Shown here piece by piece: positions 10,486 to 22,820 of a stretch of 64,000 nt of DNA (the stretch's first letter is position 1; every line of letters starts with the position of its first letter). A model generated the notes under the pieces. That model was not told the DNA's origin, did no database searches, and saw nothing but the letters and a program-made list of their open reading frames with translations. Position numbers and translations under genes: made by a program. Location of the stretch: NCBI GenBank assembly GCA_963680875.1, contig OY804588.1, positions 62,444,397 to 62,508,396 of the forward strand, in the 5' to 3' direction. Source of the DNA: Bathymodiolus brooksi (Eukaryota; Mollusca; Bivalvia; Mytilida; Modiolidae).

Positions 10486-12950
10486 AAATATTATGTATAT
10501 GGGCAGTTTCAAAATAAATGGCTCCTACTGCTATAGCTGTCTAATTTACTCATTTTTATGATTTCTTTGGATCTAAATAGTTCAAAAGATCTGTAATGAT
10601 TTGATGTTTGTTACTGCAAAAAATCTTTAAGATATCTAAAATAACAAAAAAAATATGTCCAAAAAACATGTCAAAATTGTCAGGAGTGCAACACTTTAAA
10701 AATCCTTAATTTTCAACAACCTACCACAGTGCTAAATCAAACAATATCTTATCAAAATCTATTTCATCACAAACTTTGATATGTTGACATACTTTTAAGA
10801 TAGCAATAGATCATGCTTCACATTTATTATTGCATACAAATATGGCTTTGTAAAAAAGATGTACCTAGTCAGGAGTGCAACAAACATTTATGCAAGTTTT
10901 CCTAAATTACATTGTAGAAATGTTTTCTTTTAGTTTTCAAAGATATGGGGTATAAATAAATCTTAATACATCATTGCTGCTTCAAAACCATAGTTAAAGG
11001 ATACACTAAAATCAGTAGTAAGGCCAAGAATGTCACATTAAAGGCAGCACCCTCAAATGTCAGGAGTGCAACATTTGATATTTTCTTAGACATATTTTCT
11101 TTTAAATGTAACTAATATCACATTTGTCTTTCTATTGCAACAGCGACTGACCAAGAGAACAGATAAAACCCATTTACCTGTTTGAGATACATAAAATATC
11201 TCTCACAGAAGCATTTGATTCATGTCAGGAGTGCAACTAGTTTTAAGTGATCTTCTACACAGTTTAAATTATAGCTTTTTATATGGATGATTTAAATAAA
11301 ATGAGATTCTGTCAAGTTTAGAATAATGTTTGAAAAAATTAAAAGTGCCAATAGCATTATATGTGCTTTTGATTTTATGTAATAAAGCATTTTTGTTCAT
11401 TTTAAATGGTCTCATGCTTTAATATCTATTAGGTATTAATACTAGAGACATTCTCTGACAAGGGAACATGTTTTCTAGGTTCATTAGCTATTGGAGATTA
11501 ATTGACTTGATAAAGTTTATGATAAATGCATTTATCTATTTTCTTATAGATAATTTATGGTTGACCATGTAAATGTTGCACTCCTGACATAAATATTTAA
11601 AAATCATTGAAATTTGATATAATCAATTTTCTAAGTATCCAAAAAATACTTGTAATTGTACATTAAACATCTATTTTCAATATTGATTTAGATTAATACA
11701 TGTTTTAAATGTTTTTGTATAGTATATTTCAAAAATAAGTTGGAATTTTCGAGAAGTATGGCTGTAAACAAGTTACAAATAACTAGAAAAATGTTACTTT
11801 AAGAAACATTTATCATTAAAACTTGGTAAAACTAATGCTTGAAAGAACACCAACTGATTTTTTTCCCTGTGAATTGTTTTTAAGTTAATAACTCTTCTTT
11901 TTCTTGATGGCAATATAATGTCAGGAGTGCAACATATCCTGATAAAATAGTACCATTGATAAAATAATGATAATTTATAATAAATTGCCTTTTCTAGCCT
12001 ATAAAAATATTCTAATTATTTCTTTATGATTTATCTTATAAATATATTAGAGTGGTATAATACAAATTTTCAAATGTAATTAAAAATATTGCTGCTAAAA
12101 CTGGGTATTAAAGAAGTGGTATGGCAAAAAATTGTTTTTTTTTTTTACAAATTTCCAAATACTGTCATTTCTGTACAAATATTTCATTGAAACAGGTAAA
12201 AATTATTGTACAAGTTAACAGTAACATCACTGTTCAATGTTGGCATTTTAAAATGTGATATTTTGTTCTTTTTTCTTTATTATAAAATGTCAGGAGTGCA
12301 ACAAAAATAGACAAAATGTTTTTTCTACAACCAATTATTTTGCGATCGTTCAAAGAATCAATGTGATTTTTTTTTTTTACAAATGGCTACTTATCTTTAA
12401 AGTTTGAAAATTTTGCTGTCTTAAGTAAAAATATTCGTTATTATTTTGATAATAAAAACTTAATCAGGTAGATTGGACAAAAATATTGAGAATTTTTCAT
12501 AAAAAATAGCTTTCAAGAAAAACTACAACTACCAATAACCCAATATTTTGCATAAAAAGTCATTTATATCAGTTGCATTGTTTGAGAAACCATTATACAA
12601 AATAATTGAGACTAAAGATTGTTTAACTGATATAGAATAAGTATGTGTTCAATAAAAGGTTCTTAAAAATTTATTGCTCATCTGTTCATAGTTTCTTTCT
12701 TGTTTCATTTACTTCAATGTATACAACATTAAAAATTATCAGCAGAAAGTTTTTAGGAGTGAGTTTAATTTTGACATTTTTTTCACATGTTGGAGCCATT
12801 TTTTTTTTTAACAGCCCATACAAGAGATACATGTCAGAAACCTGGTATGGATAGAAACTACTCTTTGATTGTATTTATTGTATATATGTCATCCAGTAAT
12901 ACATAGAAAGTTGCAAAATGTTGTGTACATGAAAAAAAAATCGATGTTAA
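10486..12950. other. AT-rich region with seven copies of a 14-bp box
   Basis: This sequence follows the copy-A duplication break and has no counterpart after copy B. It is strongly AT-rich and has no convincing ORF. The box GTCAGGAGTGCAAC occurs without mismatch at 10679-10692, 10868-10881, 11059-11072, 11224-11237, 11920-11933 and 12289-12302, and inverted at 11575-11588. The flanking sequence looks unrelated between boxes. No termini of a transposon were recognised. Confidence 0.9.
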
Positions 12951-13354
12951 AAATAAAGGGGGGGGGGGGAGTAATCAGGCCGTCCGGAACATCTGGCGGC
13001 CGGACCATCCAGCCTGATACACCGGATTTACATTATTTACAAGGGCTGGTACCAGATAATTGCCGTAGAAAATTGCTTCCAGTTCTTGGGGAACTTTGCA
13101 TCGGAATCTGCCCTTGTGCCCTGAAAAAGCAAAACATGATATCAAGCTTCTTGATAGGCTTTCACTGAGTTACAAGACTCGGGCTGATCATTAAAACTAG
13201 TCGAAGTTGGTATTCAGTCCTTCTTCTTTATATTTTTCTCTCTCTTTCTCTCTGTATGCTCATTACATTTGGTTTACGTCTTTATGAAAAATATACCCCA
13301 AAAAATGTATTCCTTATTTGACTGGTAAATTTTCAAAACTGTGCAGCAATTAAA

Positions 13355-14729
13355 AAAACCCAGAGGCTCCCAGGAGTCTAATCTCTCACCTGGATCAAAT
13401 CTGCTTTCAATAACAACGCAACTGCACTGTGGCGGCCATCTTGGTGGGAGAGCGCGACTGCCGGACACAACTTTGGAAGAGGACCATCCAATGACTATTC
13501 CATCAAAGTTTGGTTCTAATTGAGCTACTGGTTCCAGACAAGATGGTTTTTATGTGAATTTCCCATAGGGTCCTATGTTAAACTAAGTTCAGCTGTGCAG
13601 CCATCTTGGTCAGAGGGCGGGACCACCAGACACAATTTTGGAAGAGGACTATCCAATGACTATTTTATCAAAGTTTGGTTCCAATTGAGCAACTGGTTCC
13701 AGACAAGAAGATTTTTATGTGAATTTCCCATAGGGTCCTATGTTAAGCTAAGTTCGGCTGTGGGGGGCCATCTTGGTCGAAGGGCCGAACCGCCGGACAC
13801 AGAGATCCATCCAATGACTATTTCATGAAAATTTAGTTCTTATTGAGCAAATGGTTTCAGACAAGAAGATTTTTATGGGAATTTCCCATAGGGTCCTATG
13901 TTAAATGAAGTTCGGCTGTGGTGGCCATCTTGATCGGAGGTCTAAAATGCCGGATACAATTTTGGAAGGGGACCACCCAAGAATCATTTCAGCAAAGTTT
14001 GGTTGAGATTGGCTCAGTAGTTTCAGAGGAGAAGATTTTTTTTTAAATTTCATCCCCCCTTTTTTCTAAATTGCATAATCGATCAAAATCGGCAAAATTT
14101 CAAGTTCATAAAAAATCCTGTAATATATGTTAAAAACCTCATCATTATGCTTATACAGTTCAAATTTGGGCACATTCTGGCTTAAAATAGAGCAGTTTTG
14201 GCCATTTGAAGAAATTTCTATTTTTAGTAACGGCAGCCATCTTGGATACAGGACGGCGCTGACGGACACAATTTCGAAAGGGGACCACCTAAGGATCATT
14301 CAGACAAAGTGGTTGAAATTGGCCGATGTGGTTTATAACAAGAAGATTTTTAAATGATTTTTTGCTTATTTATGCCTAATTTGCATAATCGGTCAAAATC
14401 GGCAAAAGTTCAAAGTTCATAAAAAATCCCATAATATATGTTAAAAAGATCATCATTATGCTTATACAGTTCAAATTTGGGCACATTCTGGCCTAAAAAT
14501 AAAGCAGTTTTGGCCATTTGAAGAAATTTCTATTTTTAGTAATGGCGGCCATCTTGGATGGAGGGCGCGGCTATCGGACATAACTTTTAAAGGGAACCCT
14601 CTAAGGATGATTCAGGCCAAGTTTGGTTTAAATTGGCCCAGTGGTTTCAGAGGAGAGGAATTTTTTTTAAAGTTTACAGACGAACGACGGACGCCATGTG
14701 ATGGCAATAGCTCACATAGGTGAGCTATT
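13355..14729 (-). mobile_element. Helitron-like non-autonomous element H1a
   Basis: On the minus strand the 5' end is aatagctcacctatgtgagc, followed by gccatcacatggcgtccgt. Repeated internal units of about 170-200 bp each contain a catcttgg or ggccatcttg block. The 3' end is at 13355: a short hairpin (ctcctgggag) followed by CTGG and a T-run. It shares its end structure with the copies at 43006, 46255, 53457, 60905 and 61587. Internal tandem units are as in the pearl-type elements described in oysters; that link is from memory. Confidence 0.75.
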
Positions 14730-15252
14730 TAAAAGGACAATAACTCCAAAATGGGTAATCAGATTTACTTCAAAATTGCAGGGTAGGTAGATCTTGACAT
14801 GTTGAACATGTTTGCAGTTTAAACTTAACATCTATCTCTTATAGTTTTTGAAATATAAGACGAAAAGTATTAAAATTAAAAAAATAAATTGATGAAAAAA
14901 GGGCAATAACTCCAAGATGGGTAATCAGATTTACTTCAAAATTGCAGGGTAGGTAGATCTTGCTGTGCTGATCATTTTTACTCCATGTTAGATTTCTGAT
15001 ATTATTAACGGTTTTTGAGTTATTACCCAAAATCCTGCAATTTTACCATATGTTCTATTTTTAGTAACAGTGGCCATGTTGGTTGGTGCATGGCATCACC
15101 GAACACAATTTTGAAACTAGACACCCTAGTGATGATTCAGACCAAGTTTGGTTTCAATTGGTCCAGTAGTTTCAGAGGAGAAGATTTTTGAAAAAGTTTA
15201 CGACAGACGCCAAGTGATGGCAAAAGCTCACCTGGCCTGTGGCCAGGTGAAC
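14730..15252 (-). mobile_element. Truncated Helitron-like element H1b
   Basis: A second element abuts H1a. Its minus-strand 5' end at 15252 is a hairpin (cacctggccacaggccaggtg). The interior carries gggcaataactccaagatgg and gcagggtaggtagatcttg, which match units inside the element at 43006-45075 rather than H1a. It is probably cut by, or was the landing site of, H1a. Confidence 0.6.
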
Positions 15253-16671
15253 AAAAAAAAGTCACTGGCGTCCCTTGGCTTATATACAAATATCCTTATA
15301 CCTTTGACTAACTGGCTTTTTTCTTAAATTTTATGCCAAAAAAAAAGGGGATCGGGGGCATGTAAAATTAGTTTTGCCACCCTCAACTTTTCAAAGTGGG
15401 AAGGACGATTGCCCACAGCTCCTTCGCTCATCAAGTGGTATTAATGGAGTATCTGAGTTCATGTCGGTCCGGAGTTTTAGTGGTGTTTGTGTTGCTCAAA
15501 TTTTCTGTGTATTCGTAATTTTTTGTCAGCCATTAAATATTTGTCTTTTTGTTTTGTTAAACCTGTATATTTATATGCGAGCGTCAGCGAGCTCTTTATG
15601 GTATAAAATGTGTACTTAGGATTTTTTGACAAACATGGCTGGACATATTGACGAATAACAAAAAAATCGACGCTTTGTAAACACCGTGTAACACACTAAC
15701 ACACTCAACTAATGAAGATCTTCTTAACATAAAGCGCAAAGGTGATCCTGAAGTCTCGTACCCTCTCTCGTACGTCCGATAGCACTGAAACCCGGAACCC
15801 GTGTGTAATAAAAGTCATTTTGATAGCTTGTTTTACTTGTATTGATATTTTTTAATTTATTAAATGATCTCTTCTGACATACTGACAAGAATTTGTGTTT
15901 CTACGTGGAAGTTAACTTTTGAGATTTCGTAAGGAACGATAACTCGAATAAAGGATAAGGGTAATTACAAAATTACCGAACTCCGAACAATCTTACAAAG
16001 GGAAAGTCAAAACTCATAATTATGTAAACAGACAAAATCAGTCAACAACCGGAAAACTGAAAACCGTAATGACCCTGACTTGGTAGAGGCATTTCTAAAG
16101 AAATGGTGGGTTGAATCAGATTTTAAGGCGCCAAACCTCCCGTTCTCATTACGGTTCAAAGGAACGACAGCTTTGTCTTTGTCTTTGTACAGGTAAAATT
16201 CCTCCGGGATTCGGAGCACTCCAATTAAGGATAAAATTATAAAACCTAACTTAACGGGCACATACTTAAAAAGATACGTATTTACAGTTAAGATCAAATA
16301 TACGTAGTAGTTAAAAGTTCATCATGTCCATGTTGTATAAATTTGGTTAGCTCGATTGAATGAGACTAGATTCGACCCTAAAAAAAAGTCGTCCCCAATA
16401 TATCTCGGCCCAAAAATCTCAACACTTTTTGATGCACTGGATGAGCGTGAAATTGCCAGATAATTTTCAGATGCGCGAGCATTCATGGCCGTGCCGGTTT
16501 CATATTATCATATATTGTTAATGAGGCAATATATTGACTCTTTTAAGACTAATTACCAATTTCTGACTTTTGATTGACGCAGTTATCGGTCGTGATTCGA
16601 GTTATCTTTTCCTTAGAGGAGGTATATCGACTTCCGGAAATTATCAAACGCAACTAAAAATCACGATCATC
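15253..16671. other. Upstream region of the copy-B THAP gene
   Basis: Contains a degraded minus-strand relative of the satellite family (about 15380-15570: ttttgtcagccattaaat, gttgctcaaattttctgtg) and otherwise no recognisable element. A 96-codon open frame on the minus strand at 16007-16297 has no recognisable domain. Any promoter of the THAP exon starting at 16672 should lie here, but no core promoter motif could be assigned with confidence. Confidence 0.5.
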
Positions 16672-16949
16672 ATGGGTAAAAACTATTGTGCACTCAAAGA
16701 TTGTCACAATACGGCCGGTATGAGAGGAAGATTTGGAAAAGTTGTTAAATTGCACCATCTACCTACAGGTAACCGGACTTTAAGATCAGCGTGGGTACGT
16801 GCAATTAGTCGTAAAAACTACCGGGCTAGCAGCTACACCCAGGTATGCTCTGATCACTTTCCAGGTGGGAATGGCAGGACATGGCAACATAACACACCAA
16901 CGTTGTTTCTACCCCAGAAAGACATGGAATTTGAAAATGCTATTCACTC
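16672..16949 (+). CDS. THAP zinc-finger first exon, gene B
   Basis: The ATG at 16672 opens a THAP domain (DNA-binding C2CH zinc finger found in THAP proteins and P-element transposase). C-x4-C is at residues 6 and 11 (YCALKDC), followed by a tryptophan (AWVRAIS), VCSDHF supplying the third cysteine and histidine, and the NTPTLFLP block that normally closes the domain. The exon ends before GTAAGT with two bases of an open codon. The acceptor at 22742 supplies the missing base and continues with a lysine/arginine-rich segment. The next strand-matched exons (24097 onward) form the duplicated set. Assignment of this THAP exon to that set is inferred from order, strand and phase, not from transcript data. 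Confidence 0.87.
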
Positions 16950-17223
16950 GTAAGTATCACCCCTCACCCATCTTCATGTTGTTCTTTTATAATAATTATG
17001 AACTGAAAACAGGTTGATGACACTTTGTGTACAAATCTATTGTCAGTCTTCAAAATTAGCCAGTATTGGAAGACCAAGGCCAGTCAAATCAGTATTTGGC
17101 TTGTAAAAATTTCCAAACCACGAGTCCAGCTGGCTTGTGTACTTTTTGTATGAGAAAAGGTAATTGATTTATTTGGGTCAGCAAAATAATTTTTAGGATT
17201 GTGATTTTTCATGGTTTACTTGC

Positions 17224-18199
17224 AGGGTTGTATTGACTGGGCCGGTGGTCAGTACTGGTTTTAACCGGTCAATACTGGTCGATTGGAGTAAAAGCTAGAT
17301 AGGATTATGTAAATTGATTCCTAAGAGGGTATTTTTAGTGGAGGTATCTATTTTTAACTTGTAATGATTTTAAGTTAGTAATAATTTCTTTAATTTAATA
17401 AAATTAAATATTATTATATTTATATTTGTTACACAAGACAATTTTATAGAATAGAAAACTGATTCCGAAGAAATTTTCTGTCTGTTCTTCATCCTAGGAA
17501 TCCTAATCTCAACGAGATTAGTTTCGTCCCTGCCAAGGGTACTCGTCGATTGGCTTAAAGGCTACCACTACAGTTTTTTTGTGTTTTTTTTTCAATTTTG
17601 CTTTTTTTTTTCTTTTTTTTTTTTTTTCTATTTATTTTTTATGAAAGTGTCTAATTTGGACTTCATTATAAATCATTTGGTAAGAAGCCATACATAAGAA
17701 AAGCAATGAAGAGTAAACCCCCTATAAACTTTCCATTTCCTGCATTCAAGCTGGCCACTTTTATTACCCTTTTCCTTCTTACACATTTATTGGGGTTATG
17801 TTGTTTTAGCAATTTAAATTTCTTAATTGACCACCTGTCAGCCAGGTGTACATACAGTTACCTGTTCAGCACTTTAATTAAGCTACCTGTAAGTTACATT
17901 GAACCTGTTGCAGTCACACATTTTGAATTAAATAAATCTTTATGTAAAATAAATTCATTATAAATGTATTTAGTACTGCACCTGAAAACCTGAAAATGTC
18001 CCTTAAATAGATTTCAATAGTAATTCAGTGATGTTTTAAGATATTCAACAGATTAATACAGCAATACAAATTTAAATTGGGACTTCAAATGAAAATTTTG
18101 ATCATTTTAGATATGAAAAAGAACAAAATTGACCATTTTTCACTTAAAATAATAGTATTGACTACTGAAGGAGTATTGACCGGGACGGTTAAAACCTTG
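17224..18199. mobile_element. MITE with 9-bp target duplication
   Basis: The duplicated flank TTTACTTGC is present at 17215-17223 and 18200-18208. The ends are imperfectly inverted: the left has ggttttaaccggtcaatac and the right, reversed, has ggttttaaccgtcccggtc. There is no ORF of note. A 9-bp duplication is typical of Mutator-like elements. Family unknown. Confidence 0.55.
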
Positions 18200-18900
18200 T
18201 TTACTTGCCCACATATAGATATTAAATTGAGAAATTCTTTTATGTTTGCAATTTGTTTCAACTTGTTTTACTCGTACCAAGCTTACATCAAAAGTGCATA
18301 ATTACAGAATCAAAGCAAGAATTTGTATAGTAAAAAGGATATGAATCTCGCGAGATTTAACATAGATTCATTGATTGTAGGTAACTTAGTAATACTTCAG
18401 CCAGGATTTTAAGACCATTACTATTAGTCACTTTTGCGGAACAGTATTTTTTTTTTTATTATACCTCAGTATATATTTTCTATATAAAATTAAATGCAGA
18501 TAAAATTACTATTTTGCACATAAAAATCCAATTGCTGATTTTGACTGATCATGACTATTATCCCTAGGGAAATAGTCTCGATAGGGAAATAGTTCAGTTC
18601 AAACAGCATACGTTTTCCCGCGCTTTTATGGTTCGGATCTTTCGTGTTTTAACGTACATGCCCCAGAGATACGATTATTTGTTTACCAGACGATAAAATG
18701 GCATCTGCTGAAGCAGGTCGATTTGCCTCGCTCTCTCAAGTTTAATCTTGTTGATCAATGCTTTAAACTGGTTAGAATTGTTGTTAAAACATGTTTATTG
18801 TTGATATTTTTTCTTAATATTACTATTAAGAACTTCTATTTGTGTCTTTTTAATAGCCATATTTTCTCAGATTTCCTAGATTGTCTTTGGTATAATAAAA

Positions 18901-19045
18901 CACTTATTTACTGGCTATTCGGGCAATAGCAAGTTTATTGTCCCCCTCGACACCAACTATTTCCCTCCGCTTCGCATCAGGAAATAGTTGGTGTCTCGGT
19001 GGACAATAAACTTGCTATTGTCCTCATAGCCAGTAAATAGGTGTA
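18901..19045. repeat. Hairpin with arms of about 65 bp
   Basis: The sequence ctggctattcgggcaatagc to actatttcc is repeated in inverted orientation as ggaaatagt to gctattgtcctcatagccag, around a loop ctccgcttcgcatca. Probably a small foldback transposon. Target duplication not resolved. Confidence 0.75.
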
Positions 19046-19699
19046 TACTAATTATGAATAAATAAGAATATATTAAGTTTTTATTTTATAATCAGTTAGC
19101 TTAATTGTCTTATTGTCCTTAATGGTTAAATAGTAATGGAGATAGAAAGGTTATGAAAAACCTCCTAGGATGGAAACATACTCTAAAAATTAGCAACTAA
19201 CTGATAAATAAAATCAACTGTAAGCTTCTCAAAGTGAGAGTTCTGACTGCTGCTGTACCTCATAACATTGCCACCATTTTTATCTAATAGTACCACACAA
19301 ATTATAATACTTAATAATTCAATCCCCCCCCCCCCCTTTTTGAAATATTACTGTGCTTTAATGACCTCATAAGTCGCTACAATTGGAATACAAATCCATC
19401 GATATATTTTATATTTGTTTACATCAATACTGTTAAAACAATAAAATAGATATCACCAGTTTTCTTACACTTCTTAAAAGACTACACCAAGGGCTCTAAA
19501 ATTACCAATCTACGAAGTAGCTATCATCCTGAAAGACGTGACTATGACGTGGCAAAAATGGGGTTCAAAACAGACGCTGGAAAAACGTAAAACCAGTTTG
19601 TCTTTGATGGAAGTTTTTAACATTGCATTAAAATGCAGAGTCTTCAGATTTTAAGAACTTTTAAATGCATCTATTTTGCATATGTGTAAGGCATAAAAA

Positions 19700-20725
19700 T
19701 CAATAACAAGTATATCCACCGCGTTTATTGTGAAGTTCTGTAACACGCCTCGTCATGCTTCATACAAGACGCCTAAGCTGTTCTTGGGGGAACTGTTGCC
19801 ACTCCTGTAAGATAGCAGTTCTTAATTCGTCAATATTTTGACATTTTGGATTGCGTTGGTTAATTTTTCGGCCAATAAAGTCCCATACATGCTCTATAGG
19901 GTTCATGTCTGGCGACATCGCAGGCCATGGAATTGTCTGAACATCCCCTTGCTGTAAAAAATGTTGTACAATTCGGGCTCTATGTGGCCTAGCGTTGTCG
20001 TCCATGAACATTGGCCTGTCAGCCAACGCATGATTGTCGAAATGGGGGACTACGCGTGGAGCGAGCACATTGTCACAGTATTTTTGGCCTGTCAGATTAC
20101 CATCAAGAACATACAAGTCCAACTTACAGTCAAAGGAAAAACAACCCCAGACAGTTACACCCCCACCCCCAAAAGCAGTTGTGCCCAAAATGTGGTTGTC
20201 CTGAAATGAAGTGTTTCGTTGGCGCCAAACCCTTGCACGACCGTCGGTAGGGCGTAACAAAAAACGACTTTCATCAGACCAGTGGACCTGTCTTCATGTG
20301 TGCATAGTCCACCCCAAATGATCATGTGACCAGTCAAATCGAGCATGGCGATGACGTAATGTCAACTGTGGACGTTTTATGGGTCGTCACGCTCGCATTA
20401 CCTGATGGTGGAGGCGTCTGATTACAGTGCGTGTGCTAATGTGGCCTCCAAACGCTAAATTACCACGAAGTGCAGCAGTTGTACTGAACGGCCATTGCTG
20501 CGCCCGTCTGGATATGAGCCGGTCTTCTCTCGGCGTCGTTTTGCGAGGTCTACCTGCACGTGGACGGTCAGTAACATTCCCCGTTTGACAAAAATGCTGC
20601 ATCAGTCGTACAATGATGGAATGGTTAACCCTGAAGTGGTCTGCCACCCTTCTATGGCTAAAACCACCGTTATGCATGCCAACAGCTTGCCACCTTTCTG
20701 GTATGCTTAATTTTCGCTGCACCAT
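19700..20725 (-). pseudogene. Tc1-type transposase pseudogene with three nonsense codons
   Basis: Read on the minus strand from the ATG at 20725, one frame runs to TGA at 19700, giving about 341 codons, normal for Tc1-like transposases. Domains in order: N-terminal helix-turn-helix (FSHRRVADHFRV), a GRPRKT motif, a second DNA-binding segment, then the DDE domain with WSDESRF, MDDNARPH and SPDMNPIEHVWD (DD34E pattern). The frame is interrupted only by three TGA codons, at 20387-20389, 20294-20296 and 19760-19762. Each occupies an arginine-rich context where CGA would be expected. No frameshift was found. Terminal inverted repeats were not identified. It lies in the first intron of gene B, opposite to the gene. 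Confidence 0.92.
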
Positions 20726-20889
20726 ACCAAACCAATGGAAAATGAAACTTAAAACTCTACACAAAAAAAATCAGCTTTTGTTCGCAAACACAAATGTTGA
20801 AAAGTACACGTGGCTCTTTACACACCCTGTCATATACACATCAATAAAAATTCGATCAATAACCTGTTTCACAGGTAAGTAAGTATGTG

Positions 20890-21590
20890 TGTACAGGTAA
20901 TGAAAACAGCAAACCGATTTGAAATAAGTTCATTATTAGAAAAGATATTATTGAAACAAGTCAGGTGGTGCTTAACTTTTGTCGGACTGTATATATACAA
21001 TGTACTTGTATACTCTATTTTTGTGGTTACAATGTCTACCCTAAAAATGTCATTTATGGAGATTTATGGTCACGTACCATTAAAATAAGAAAGTTCTTGT
21101 ATAAAATGATTTTATCTTTTAACCAATGTACATGTAACCTCAAACAGACATATATTTATTTTGACCCAACAGACTTTTTTGAATTGATCTATGTTATTAT
21201 AATGTGTGTTAACTGTCACATGTTTGAAATTTCCATCAATTTTAAAAGAAAAAGAAGCTAGGTTAGGCATATATTTGTTCGGTCCTGCATAATTTTGCCT
21301 ATCCAAGGGACAGACTTTAGGAAAGATTGGGGTAGGGTCCTAAAATTAGGGACGGTCAGATGACAGTAAGCACACATATTTTGTTTTGTTTTAGTCAATA
21401 CCATTGATATGGTTTAAAACAAACATTCATCTGAACTCATAAAACTGCATGTACATGTATGTCATGTATGTGAAAGTGAATCAAGGGGAAATCTAAATGC
21501 TTATTTAAATTCCGGAAACTTCATAATCATCTGACATTGTGTAATTAAATCTCCCAAACAACATTTTCAGACTTATTGTTTTTGCTCCGT
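20890..21590. other. Intronic stretch without recognisable features
   Basis: AT-rich sequence between the Tc1 relic and the 127-bp repeat element. The open frames here lack domains and no inverted or tandem structure was noticed. Confidence 0.5.
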
Positions 21591-21592
21591 TT

Positions 21593-21617
21593 CTTATTAT
21601 TATTATTATTATTATTC
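21593..21617. repeat. (TTA)n microsatellite
   Basis: Eight or so TTA units followed by a short ctttctttc run, next to the start of a tandem-repeat element. Confidence 0.85.
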
Positions 21618-21619
21618 TT

Positions 21620-22610
21620 TCTTTCTTTAGCACATGAACTTGTCCACGGCAGATCTCAGGAACTAGTTTACTGGACAGAATTTCATGAAACTCGGTGGAG
21701 TTGTAGATATATGTTTCTAGTTGGTCCTAAAGTTTTCAACTTGGTGATAAAGGGGGTCAAAGTCATATTTTGAGGGGTTCAAAGGGGGTGGGTGTTACTA
21801 TAGAATTCTATGGGAAAGTTGAAATTTCGTACATTAATGTTGATAACTTCTAAATGGATAATGATAGAGACATAAAATTTGACATAGTGATAGATCACCA
21901 TTAGAGGAGCAATTCTGCATTTTCAAAATTTTCAAAATGTCTGCCAAAACACGGCATAAATAATGGCCGGTAAAAATTCAACATTGTCCGATATCATCAA
22001 AATTTGATATGTGGGTAGATAATGATATCCCGAAATTGATTTCCGACATTGAAAAATTTCTACCAATCGCCATTTTCAAAATGGCCACCACAATACCGCA
22101 AAAATTCAATATTGTCCGATATCATCTAAATTTGATATTTGGGTAGATTATGATGTCCAGAATTTATTCCTGACATTGAAAAATTTCTAGCAGTCGCCAT
22201 TTTCAAAATGACCACCACAATATCATACAAATTCAACATTGTCCGATTTCAACGACATTTCATATCTGAGTAGATTATGATGTCCCGAATAGATTCCCTA
22301 AATAGAAAAATTTCTAGTGGTTGCCATTTTCAAAATGGCCACCACAATACTGCACAAATTCAACATTGTCCGATTTCAACGACATTTGATTCCTGACATC
22401 GAAAAATTTCTACTGGTCACCATTTTTAAAATGGCCACCACAATACCGCACATATTCAACATTGTTCGATTTCAACGAAATTTCATATGTAGGTAGATTA
22501 TGATGACCTGAATTGATTCCCGACATCAAAAAATTTCTACCGGTCCCCATTTTCAAAATGGTCACCACAATACTGCAAAAATTCAGCATTGTTCGATTTC
22601 AAAGGTAGCT
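21620..22610. repeat. Element with about six units of roughly 127 bp
   Basis: The block cattgtccgat or cattgttcgat recurs near 21985, 22112, 22238, 22362, 22458 and 22588. Each unit also has gaaaaatttcta and a short palindromic cattttcaaaatgg-ccacc segment. One unit is about 30 bp shorter. The preceding 200 bp (cacatgaacttgtccacgg, gagttgtagatatatgt) are single copy. Probably another satellite-bearing non-autonomous element. Ends not resolved. Confidence 0.75.
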
Positions 22611-22741
22611 TTTGATTTATTTTTTAAACCTGTTGTCAGTGGCCGGTTTGGGAGACTTGAGACTTCATAATCGTTAGATTATAATCATATCTTGTTTGTG
22701 TTTTATTTTATTTCTATTTTATGTTTCCATTTCTTTTGTAG

Positions 22742-22820
22742 CACTTCAAGCAGAACGCCAAAACTAAAGAAAAAAAGAAATGTGCCATCACAAAGAAAGC
22801 CTAAAAAGAAGCGCAAACAG
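22742..22820 (+). CDS. Putative basic (NLS-like) exon 2, gene B
   Basis: A pyrimidine-rich acceptor (ttcttttgtag) precedes this segment. Joined to the two leftover bases of the THAP exon it reads STSSRTPKLKKKRNVPSQRK and continues KPKKKRKQ, a strongly basic stretch resembling a nuclear localisation signal. The frame would close in phase 0 at the CAG ending at 22820, matching the phase of the exon at 24097. However, the next bases are not GT, and minus-strand transposon-like coding sequence overlaps this end. The donor has probably been destroyed or lies elsewhere, so gene B may not be functional across this point. Confidence 0.5.
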
